A stretch of DNA of 64,000 bases from Coleofasciculus sp. FACHB-T130 (GTDB lineage: Bacteria; Cyanobacteriota; Cyanobacteriia; Cyanobacteriales; FACHB-T130), in NCBI RefSeq assembly GCF_014695375.1, contig NZ_JACJOG010000006.1, forward strand, positions 186,001 through 250,000. The letters run 5' to 3'. The notes beneath the pieces are model-generated. The model did not search any database and had not been told where the DNA came from. It worked only from the letters and a program-made list of their open reading frames with translations. This document shows positions 47,689-54,712 of the stretch, piece after piece (positions within the stretch are counted from its first letter, which is position 1; the number at the start of each line of letters is the position of its first letter). The position numbers were made by a program, and so were the translations under genes.

Positions 47689-47994
47689 AGGGTCTAGAAA
47701 TCAGTTTTGTAAATACTACGAAGTAAAAAAGCTTCCCGCTTCTGAGATTTAATGCGTAGAATTCTATGCGCTAGGGAAGCAATCCTTTATCCTTGTAGCG
47801 TATATTAGGGTGTTCTGGCAAGTGTTTTGACAAGTTTTGTACGGAAATTACTACCGTCGCATCCCCTAAGAGCGATTGGAAGCTCCTTTGCAACACAACT
47901 AGACAGTATCGCAGGCTGCAATCGGAAGCATATACTTGAGGCTGGGAGGATTGGGGTAATTTCTTTCTACCAATGACCGATTTCCCTCAAAACA
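47689..47994. other. Intergenic region with a long inverted repeat
   Basis: GCTTCCC (47731-47737) pairs with GGGAAGC (47774-47780); inside, GCGTAGAATTCTATGC is a near-palindrome. It sits between the small minus-strand gene and the lipid kinase gene and could be a promoter-associated hairpin. No gene is supported here. Confidence 0.4.
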
Positions 47995-48885
47995 ATGCAA
48001 ATGAGTCAGCGGGCACTGCTGTTAGTGAATCCGAATGCTCGACGAGGTCAAGACGCCAGACGGCAAGCAGTTGAACAATTGCAACAACTGGGTTTTGAAC
48101 TTGTAGAGGAAAAGAGTGAAAATCCCAAGCAGTTTTCTGAACTTATTCGGAAACACTGCCAACAGGTTGATTTGGTCATCATTGGGGGTGGAGATGGCAG
48201 TGTCAATGCAGCAGTCGAAGGATTGCTAGATACTGACTTACCTTTGGCAATTTTGCCTTTAGGCACCGCCAATAATCTGGCAAGAACCCTAAATATTCCC
48301 CAGTCGCTGCCAGAAGCTTGTCAAATCATTGCCAGTGGTCAAATTCAACGGATTGACTTGGGCTGGGTGAACGGACAATATTTTTTCAATATTGCCAGTC
48401 TGGGACTGAGTGCAGAAGTAAACCGCAGAGTCTCCAAAAGATTGAAGCGGCATTGGGGCGTTTTTGCTTATATTGCTACAGCAGTGCAAGTTATTTCGAC
48501 TGTGCGACCGTTTTGGGTTGATATCCACTGGGAAGGTCAGTCTATCGAAGTAAAAACTTTGCAGATTACGGTGGGGAATGGTCGCTATTACGGCAGTGGC
48601 TTAGTGATTGCGGATGATGCCACCATTGATGACCAAAGGCTGGATCTGCATAGTTTGGAAATTCAGCATTGGTGGGAAACCCTGCCGTTGGTATTTGCTG
48701 CTTTGCGGGGAAAATCTGCGATAGGTAGGGGGGTGCGTACCATCCAGGGTAAAGACATTGAGTTATATACTCGAAAACCTTATCCAATTAATACCGATGG
48801 GGAAAGAACAACGGAGACGCCAGCCCGATTTCGGGTGATTCCGCAAGTTCTATCGGTTTTTGTGCCGTCATCTAGCAAAAGATAG
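47995..48885 (+). CDS. YegS/BmrU-type lipid kinase (diacylglycerol kinase catalytic domain)
   Basis: A 296-residue soluble kinase of the DAGK_cat family, which phosphorylates diacylglycerol or related lipids. The N-terminus LLVNPNARRG is typical. The nucleotide-binding GGDGSVNA and the GTANNLAR motif follow, and the C-terminal half has the two-sheet fold with GRYYGSG and DGERT. Its position is not tied to the lipid cluster earlier in the window. Substrate is not certain from sequence. Confidence 0.9.
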   Translation: MQMSQRALLLVNPNARRGQDARRQAVEQLQQLGFELVEEKSENPKQFSELIRKHCQQVDLVIIGGGDGSVNAAVEGLLDTDLPLAILPLGTANNLARTLNIPQSLPEACQIIASGQIQRIDLGWVNGQYFFNIASLGLSAEVNRRVSKRLKRHWGVFAYIATAVQVISTVRPFWVDIHWEGQSIEVKTLQITVGNGRYYGSGLVIADDATIDDQRLDLHSLEIQHWWETLPLVFAALRGKSAIGRGVRTIQGKDIELYTRKPYPINTDGERTTETPARFRVIPQVLSVFVPSSSKR

Positions 48886-48908
48886 ATAGATAGGGTAAGA
48901 GCGCTCGC

Positions 48909-49628
48909 TTACTCTGGATCGATACCGAGCGATCGCAGTCGTTCAGCCAATCGTTCGGCGCGTTGTCGTTCTTGTTCTAGTTGGGATTGAGCCTGTTGAG
49001 CTTGCGCTTGAGCTTGCTGAGCTTGCACTTGAGCCTGTTGAGCGGCTTCTTCTGGGGTCGGTACGCGATCGCCTTCTGGAGTAAAGTAGCGTAGCTGTCC
49101 CTGTTCTACGCCCAGATACAAGCCTAGCTCCTCACTCCAACGCCAGCCCTTTTCATTTGGGGCAATTTCCTGATATTGATTTCCCATCAATCGAAAACCT
49201 TGAAATTCCAGCGTATCTGGGGAAAACCAGAAATATTCCGGCGTGCGGAAGCGGTCTTGATACAAGTCTTTCTTCAAACTGCGGTCTGTCGTGGCGGTAG
49301 AAGTTGATAGCAACTCGATAATCAAATTGGGATACTTGCCATCTTCTTCCCACACCACCCAAGCATTGCGAGGATGTTTTTGAGTTTGCTTGACTAAGAA
49401 GAAATCGGGACCCCGAAAATCACGATTTCTCAGTTGTTGCCGACTAAAATAAATCGTGAGATTGGCACCGATAAAAAAATCCTCTCTTTCGCGCCACAGC
49501 CATTCCAGACAAGTGACAAGCAACAGCAGTTGCATATAGTGTAAAGAACTTTCCATTTCTGGCTCATCACTGTACAGTTGACTGGCATCAGGCATCATCG
49601 CATCTAGTTGCTGGGCAGTTAAAGTCAT
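48909..49628 (-). CDS. Uma2-family (DUF820) putative nuclease-fold protein with C-terminal coiled coil
   Basis: The frame opens at GTG 49703, but ATG 49628 is preceded by a strong Shine-Dalgarno AAGGAGAG, so 49628 is the start (239 residues). The Uma2 PD-(D/E)xK fold is seen in GPDFFLVK, PNLIIELLS, KKDLYQ and PEYFWFSPD. The last 55 residues are a Gln/Ala-rich coiled coil (AAQQAQVQAQQ, LEQERQRAERLAERL). These proteins are very numerous in cyanobacteria and their biological role is not settled. It is a single gene with no toxin or IS partner here. Confidence 0.85.
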   Translation of the reverse strand: MTLTAQQLDAMMPDASQLYSDEPEMESSLHYMQLLLLVTCLEWLWREREDFFIGANLTIYFSRQQLRNRDFRGPDFFLVKQTQKHPRNAWVVWEEDGKYPNLIIELLSTSTATTDRSLKKDLYQDRFRTPEYFWFSPDTLEFQGFRLMGNQYQEIAPNEKGWRWSEELGLYLGVEQGQLRYFTPEGDRVPTPEEAAQQAQVQAQQAQAQAQQAQSQLEQERQRAERLAERLRSLGIDPE

Positions 49629-49751
49629 CTTCTCTCCTTCGCACTGGTTTAGCTTTATTGTGGCGGATGAGAAAGCGATCGCGCCTGAGGATTTTCTCAT
49701 CACGCGATCGCCATCAAAACTTATCGAGAAAGAGGTAAGTTACTCTGGTTT

Positions 49752-51413
49752 CTACAATTGTGTCGTTGCAACTTCTGTCGTCCGACTTGCTGAAGATTGC
49801 AACAGCAAACCGTACTCAATTCCCTCGACGACTGCCTGATAAGAAGCTTCCAGAATATTGCTAGAAACCCCCACAGTTGCCCAGCGCTGATGACCATTGC
49901 TAGATTCCACGAGAACACGAGTTTTGGCTGAAGTCCCCGCGCCACTGTCGAGAATCCGCACTTTGTAGTCGGTCAAGTGAAATACAGCAATTTCTGGATA
50001 GAAATTGACTAAAGCTTTGCGTAATGCAGCATCCAACGCCGAAACGGGACCATTTGCTTCCGCAGCTTCCAAAATATCTTTGCCATTGACAGCGACTTTC
50101 ACAGTAGCAAGGGCGTTTGCATTCCTGACGATATCGCAGTGGACTTGAAAGCCTTTGAGTTCAAACATTTGCTGTCGCTGCCCCAATGCCTCGCGCATCA
50201 GCAAATCGAAACTTGCTTCTGCTGCTTCAAACTGATAGCCTTCATTCTCCAGTTCCTTGAGGCGGCGTAAAAGTTGGCGACAGGCGGGATCTTGCTTATC
50301 TAAGTCAATACCAAAGCTGCGAGCCTTTGCCAAAATATTACTTAATCCAGCTTGGTCGGAAATCACAATTCGACGCTCGTTGCCGACTTGTTCTGGCTGA
50401 ATATGTTCGTAAGTTAACGGGTTGCGCTCAACCGCTGAAACGTGGATGCCGCCTTTGTGAGCAAACGCAGAACGACCCACAAAGGGTGCGTGTTCATCGG
50501 GAGCTAGATTGACGACTTCGCTGATGGAACGACTGGCGGCTGTCAGGTGTAGCAGTTGTTCATCTTGAATACAGTCGTATCCCAGTTTGAGTTGCAAATT
50601 GGGAATCACAGAGCAAAGGTTAGCATTACCGCAGCGTTCGCCGTAGCCGTTGATGGTGCCTTGCACCATTCTGGCTCCTTCCATGACGGCTGCTAAAGCA
50701 TTCGCCACGGCTGTATCAGAATCATTGTGCGTGTGAATGCCGAGAAGCGGGAGGTCTTGAGTTTTGATCTCACTGCCGGCTTCTGACTGCTGAGCGTTGA
50801 TTCCGATTACACTGGCGACATCCCGGACAATTTGGCTAATTTCGTGAGGAAGCGTGCCGCCATTGGTATCACAGAAAACGAGCCATTCTGCACCGGCTGC
50901 GATCGCAGTTTCTAAGGTCTTGAGCGCATACTCCCGATTGTGCTTATAGCCATCAAACCAGTGTTCGGCATCGTAAATTACTCGCCGCCCTTGACTGCGG
51001 AGATATTCAATCGTATCTCCAATCATCGCCAGATTTTCTTCTAAGCTGGTCTTCAGACCCTCTGTAACCTGTAAATCCCACGATTTGCCGAAAATCGTTA
51101 CCCAGCGCGTTCCCGCCGCCAGAATGGGCTGCAACATCGGATCTTCTGCCGCCGTTGTGTTGGGACGGCGAGTCGAACAAAAGGCGACAATTTCTGAGAA
51201 GGAGAGTGGTTCTTCCTTCAATTGCCAAAAAAATTGTACATCTTTAGGATTCGCTCCAGGCCAACCCCCTTCAATGAATGGAACGCCCAACTTATCTAAC
51301 TTTCGGGCAATTCGTAACTTGTCTTCGAGGGATAAAGATAGCCCTTCGCGTTGGGCACCATCGCGTAACGTCGTGTCGTAAATCCAAATTCGGTTTGTTT
51401 GATCTGAGTGCAT
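49752..51413 (-). CDS. cimA: Citramalate synthase
   Basis: Condenses pyruvate and acetyl-CoA to (R)-citramalate, the threonine-independent entry to isoleucine. It has 553 residues, the CimA length. The N-terminal TTLRDGAQREGLSLSLEDK, GGWPGANPKD, the metal-binding LLGIHTHNDSDTAVANAL and GTINGYGERCGNANL distinguish it from 2-isopropylmalate synthase. The last ~130 residues form the LeuA-type dimer/allosteric domain (ALDAALRKAL, YKVRILDSGAGT). The ATG at 51413 is clear. It diverges from the ferredoxin gene. Confidence 0.93.
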   Translation of the reverse strand: MHSDQTNRIWIYDTTLRDGAQREGLSLSLEDKLRIARKLDKLGVPFIEGGWPGANPKDVQFFWQLKEEPLSFSEIVAFCSTRRPNTTAAEDPMLQPILAAGTRWVTIFGKSWDLQVTEGLKTSLEENLAMIGDTIEYLRSQGRRVIYDAEHWFDGYKHNREYALKTLETAIAAGAEWLVFCDTNGGTLPHEISQIVRDVASVIGINAQQSEAGSEIKTQDLPLLGIHTHNDSDTAVANALAAVMEGARMVQGTINGYGERCGNANLCSVIPNLQLKLGYDCIQDEQLLHLTAASRSISEVVNLAPDEHAPFVGRSAFAHKGGIHVSAVERNPLTYEHIQPEQVGNERRIVISDQAGLSNILAKARSFGIDLDKQDPACRQLLRRLKELENEGYQFEAAEASFDLLMREALGQRQQMFELKGFQVHCDIVRNANALATVKVAVNGKDILEAAEANGPVSALDAALRKALVNFYPEIAVFHLTDYKVRILDSGAGTSAKTRVLVESSNGHQRWATVGVSSNILEASYQAVVEGIEYGLLLQSSASRTTEVATTQL

Positions 51414-51521
51414 GGGAAGTTGTAGCCGAGAGAGAAAATTTAACAGCTAATTTTGTAAAGAACTGTAAAAATAAAGTGAAGATAAGTATAGTCACTCAAC
51501 AGGTTCGTTGAATCCATCATT

Positions 51522-51860
51522 ATGCCAAAGGTAACAGCTCAAGGAAAAACGTTTGAGTGCAATACGGGAGCCAATCTGCGTAAAGTGCTACTAGAAAATG
51601 GCATCGACCTCTACAATGGCAAGGCAAAAATCATTAATTGCCAAGGCATTGGAACTTGTGGCACCTGTGCAGTGGCAGTAGAAGGAAACGTTTCCGAAGC
51701 CAACTGGAAAGACAAAACCAGGCGATCGCTTCCTCCTCATTCTCCCACGGCAAACCGTCGCTTAGCTTGTCAAACCCAGGTTTTAGGAGATGTCAAAGTA
51801 ACCAAATTTGATGGATTTTGGGGACAAGGCACTCAAACGCTTTGGACGCCACAAGGATAA
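51522..51860 (+). CDS. [2Fe-2S] plant-type ferredoxin family protein
   Basis: A 112-residue electron carrier. The iron ligands are Cys40, Cys46 and Cys49 (CQGIGTCGTC) and a fourth Cys at about 82 (RRLACQTQV), the CX5CX2CXnC plant-type arrangement rather than the CX4CX2C of photosynthetic PetF. It is therefore a specialised ferredoxin, with a basic stretch between the third and fourth ligands. The partner enzyme is unknown. It is followed by a membrane-protein gene and an ABC ATPase on the same strand with short gaps of 40 and 4 bp, so the three are probably co-transcribed. Confidence 0.88.
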   Translation: MPKVTAQGKTFECNTGANLRKVLLENGIDLYNGKAKIINCQGIGTCGTCAVAVEGNVSEANWKDKTRRSLPPHSPTANRRLACQTQVLGDVKVTKFDGFWGQGTQTLWTPQG

Positions 51861-51900
51861 AACAATTTCAGTTTTAAATTTTAGATTTTGAGTTAAAAGC

Positions 51901-52503
51901 GTGTCACAAAATCTTGAATTACACTCGGAATCAACCCAGTCGGAATCGGCGCATCCCAGTCATTTCGTTTTTCGCATTTCTCCCCTGATTCGGATCACGT
52001 TGATGGCGCTTTACCTGGCACTGACGATTCCGCTACCGTTTTTGTCACAGGCATCTGCGTCACCCGTACCGCCTTGGTTGCTGTGGCTGGGAATTGCCTT
52101 GGGATTAGTCCCGTTATTTGGCGTCCTCAGTGAACGAGTAATTGTGGATGATGAAAAGATCCAGGTCACTTATCCTCGCTGGGTTCCCGGTTTCTTCCGC
52201 AGAGGTTGGTCGTTAGCTTGGGCAGAAGTCAAAGATTTAAAACTTCGCTCGACGGGGCAAGGTGGAATCGTTTATTACTTTGTTAGCAAGTCAGAGCAAA
52301 AAGCTTATTTGCTACCGATGCGGGTCGTTGGCTTTGCTCGGTTAGTTAAACTGGTGGAAGACAAGACGGGAATTGATACAACTGATGTTCGTCCTCTGTC
52401 TCAGCCTTGGATGTATCTGATTTTGTTAGTGTTCTCGCTGCTGCTTTTTGTGACAGATGCGTGGACAATTTGGATGGCGACTACACAAGGACGATTGACA
52501 TAA
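51901..52503 (+). CDS. Small membrane protein with a PH-like middle region
   Basis: A 200-residue protein; start GTG 51901 in the absence of an upstream ATG. Two to three membrane segments: IRITLMALYLALTIPLPFL, PPWLLWLGIALGLVPLFG and near the C-terminus PWMYLILLVFSLLLFVTDAW. The middle (VIVDDEKIQVTYPRW, WAEVKDLKLRSTGQGG) has the beta-strand pattern of bacterial PH-like domains (DUF304-like). Function unknown. It ends 4 bp before the ABC ATPase frame opens, or 37 bp before its preferred start, suggesting a joint role. Confidence 0.65.
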   Translation: MSQNLELHSESTQSESAHPSHFVFRISPLIRITLMALYLALTIPLPFLSQASASPVPPWLLWLGIALGLVPLFGVLSERVIVDDEKIQVTYPRWVPGFFRRGWSLAWAEVKDLKLRSTGQGGIVYYFVSKSEQKAYLLPMRVVGFARLVKLVEDKTGIDTTDVRPLSQPWMYLILLVFSLLLFVTDAWTIWMATTQGRLT

Positions 52504-52540
52504 TTTTTTGAACTACGAAGACACAAAAGGACAAAAAGAT

Positions 52541-53275
52541 TTGCTGCGGCTGGAACGGGTAAGCCTTGCAGCGCCAGTCGGTTCGCAGTATTTATTGAAG
52601 GAAATTTCGTTTGAGGTATTTCCGGGCGATCGCTTGTGTTTAATTGGCCCTTCTGGTGCCGGGAAAACTTCGCTGTTGCGGCTATTGAACCGGCTATTAG
52701 AACCCACTGCTGGCACAATTTACCTGGAAAATCAAGATTATCGAAAGCTTCCGGTTATTCCGTTACGGCGGCAGGTAATGCTAGTTTCTCAAGAACCAAA
52801 ACTTTTGGGAATGACTGTCAGAGATGCCTTAGCTTATCCTCTGGTTTTGCAAGGAGTCACAAAACAGGTAATTCAGCAACAATTGCTCAAATGGATCGAG
52901 CAACTGCACATTCCAGAAGATTGGTTAGGGCGGACGGAAGTGCAACTGTCGCAAGGACAGCGGCAATTAGTTGGAATTGTCCGTGCCCTGATGATTGAAC
53001 CTAAAATTTTATTACTTGATGAGCCAACATCTGCTCTAGATGCGGGTCGTGCTGCTTACGTCCTGCAAGTATTGACACAACTGTGCAACGAGGGAAAAAC
53101 GACAGTGGTGATGGTCAATCACCAGTTAGATTTAGCCCAAATTTTTTGCAATCGGGTTTTGTATTTGCAGGATGGGCAGTTGCTTGAGGATGTCTCAGGA
53201 ACACAGCTAGACTGGGCTAATTTACGCGATCGCTTTATCCAAGCAGAAGCCCAAGCCGCTCAAGATTGGGGTTAA
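52541..53275 (+). CDS. ABC transporter ATP-binding protein without a neighbouring permease
   Basis: A single-domain ABC ATPase. Walker A GPSGAGKTS, Q-loop VSQEPKLLG, signature LSQGQRQLVG, Walker B ILLLDEPTSALD and His-switch VNHQ are all present, so it should hydrolyse ATP. It resembles the YbbL/FetA and phosphate-type importer class. The frame opens at TTG 52508, but TTG 52541 has AAGG ten bases upstream and gives the usual N-terminus LLRLERVSL; both lack ATG. No permease gene follows; the small membrane protein upstream is the only membrane partner in sight. Confidence 0.85.
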   Translation: MLRLERVSLAAPVGSQYLLKEISFEVFPGDRLCLIGPSGAGKTSLLRLLNRLLEPTAGTIYLENQDYRKLPVIPLRRQVMLVSQEPKLLGMTVRDALAYPLVLQGVTKQVIQQQLLKWIEQLHIPEDWLGRTEVQLSQGQRQLVGIVRALMIEPKILLLDEPTSALDAGRAAYVLQVLTQLCNEGKTTVVMVNHQLDLAQIFCNRVLYLQDGQLLEDVSGTQLDWANLRDRFIQAEAQAAQDWG

Positions 53276-53367
53276 AAGGAGTTGTCATGAGTGATGAGTC
53301 ATTAGTTAGTAACAACAAACTAATGACTATCGACTGATAACAAATAATCTTTTACCCAATGGACGGA

Positions 53368-53766
53368 TTATTTCTTCGTAGCGATCGCTAATTTTGCACC
53401 TTTAACTTTACGCAACTGATCCATCACCGCCACGACTTGACCGTGATTAACTCCTTCATCAGCATTTAGCACGACGAGGGTTTCTTGCTCAGATGGAATA
53501 AGCGATCGCACTCCGGTTTCCAGTTCCTCTAAATCAATGGGCTGGCGGTTCAGTGCGATTTCTCCCTCTTCATCAATTGACACCGTTACGGGTGTCGATT
53601 TCTGAGCTTGTCCGGTCGCTGCTTTCGGCAAATTTACCGATAGTCCTTCTGAACGGGTCAAAAACAGCGTGGACATGATGAAAAAGGTCAAAATGGCGAA
53701 GATTACATCGATCATCGGCACGATGTTAATCTGCACTGGGATATCCGGCTCATCGGGTAGTCGCAT
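53368..53766 (-). CDS. exbD: ExbD/TolR-type proton-channel subunit
   Basis: Part of the ExbB-ExbD motor that uses the proton gradient to drive TonB. An in-frame ATG at 53787 begins MKKESLL, but its AAGGAG is the Shine-Dalgarno of the second ATG at 53766 (MRLPDEPDI), which is preferred (132 residues) and overlaps exbB by 17 bp. One N-terminal membrane helix (NIVPMIDVIFAILTFFIMS) holds the essential Asp of the family. The periplasmic region follows (VSIDEEGEIALN, VNHGQVVAVMDQLRKVKG). Convergent with the ABC ATPase. Confidence 0.93.
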   Translation of the reverse strand: MRLPDEPDIPVQINIVPMIDVIFAILTFFIMSTLFLTRSEGLSVNLPKAATGQAQKSTPVTVSIDEEGEIALNRQPIDLEELETGVRSLIPSEQETLVVLNADEGVNHGQVVAVMDQLRKVKGAKLAIATKK

Positions 53767-54400
53767 AAGAAGGCTCTCCTTTTTCATAACGGCGGCGGTA
53801 TAACAGTTCTAACTGACCGCCGTACTCTTGAATGTGCGCTGACTGCCTCTGATAGAACCCTCGAAAGGCATTGGAGAATACAAGGACAAAAATAGCAACA
53901 ATTAACCCGCTGGCGGTGGAAACTAACGCTTCGCTAATCCCTGCTGTAACGCCGACTGTCTGACTGCCTCCAACGCTCCCTAGAGTCAGCGAGGCAAAGG
54001 AGGTAATCAATCCCAAAACCGTTCCCAGCAACCCCAACAGAGGGGAAAGGGCGATAATCGTTTCAAACACCACATTGAATCGCTTCAATCCCGGTAACTC
54101 TGCTTGCGCTTCACTTTCCAACGCTAATCGAAATTCTTCTGGATTGGGTTGTTCCAGTTCCAATGCTGCCAAAAAGATTCGCGCAATCGGCAAGTCAACA
54201 TTCTGTTTTAGCCGATGCACAGCAGCTTCGGGATCGTGCTGATAAAGCTTCATCACATCTCGGACAACCCGACCTTGCCGTCGGTTAATGCGATACCAAA
54301 ATCTTGAACGCTCTATTACGAGAGCGATCGCTAATATAGAAAATGCTAGGAGTGGCCACATGACCACACCGCCCGCCACAAAAAGATTACTAATTCCCAT
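53750..54400 (-). CDS. exbB: ExbB/TolQ/MotA-family proton-channel subunit
   Basis: A 216-residue inner-membrane protein with three helices: VMWPLLAFSILAIALVIERS near the N-terminus, ALSPLLGLLGTVLGLITSF and SEALVSTASGLIVAIFVLVF. The GLLGTVxG and LVSTASGL motifs are diagnostic. The long cytoplasmic loop between helix 1 and 2 is typical. It is first in the exbB-exbD operon and diverges from tonB across 312 bp, so the three energising proteins share one regulatory region. Confidence 0.93.
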   Translation of the reverse strand: MGISNLFVAGGVVMWPLLAFSILAIALVIERSRFWYRINRRQGRVVRDVMKLYQHDPEAAVHRLKQNVDLPIARIFLAALELEQPNPEEFRLALESEAQAELPGLKRFNVVFETIIALSPLLGLLGTVLGLITSFASLTLGSVGGSQTVGVTAGISEALVSTASGLIVAIFVLVFSNAFRGFYQRQSAHIQEYGGQLELLYRRRYEKGEPSYATTR

Positions 54401-54712
54401 CTAAGTTCTCTAGGGCAATCAACAAGGCTAAGCCTACCAGCTTATTTGAGTCTTAAAGCTGATAGATAGTTCTCAAGAGAAATTAAACCTAATGAGAATC
54501 TATGTCAAGCAGTTATTCCCAATCCTAAGAAGAACGATTTTTATTGAGTAATTTTACTAAAGCCGACTACAAAGCTGAAAAACTTATAGAGGCTAGGTTT
54601 CAAGAGGTTTTGACCAGGGTGGCAATAGCCAATTCCCCTGCCTCTCCCCCTTGACATTTACTTCAGTGCATCTTACCTTGACCAAACAAGTGCAAATAAC
54701 TTGCAATAATAT
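54401..54712. promoter_or_regulatory. Divergent exbB/tonB regulatory region
   Basis: Toward tonB: TTGACA (54651-54656), 17-bp spacer, TACCTT (54674-54679). Near the exbB side TGAGAAT-C-TATGTCA (54493-54507) is a partial match to the 7-1-7 Fur pattern. A motif AATAACTTGCAATAA lies at 54695-54709. No gene is seen inside the region. Confidence 0.45.
54695..54709. promoter_or_regulatory. Shared iron-locus motif, copy at tonB
   Basis: AATAACTTGCAATAA matches AATTACTTGCAATAA at 58128-58142 in 14 of 15 positions. Both lie just downstream of a predicted -10 box. Candidate Fur or other iron-responsive operator. Confidence 0.45.
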
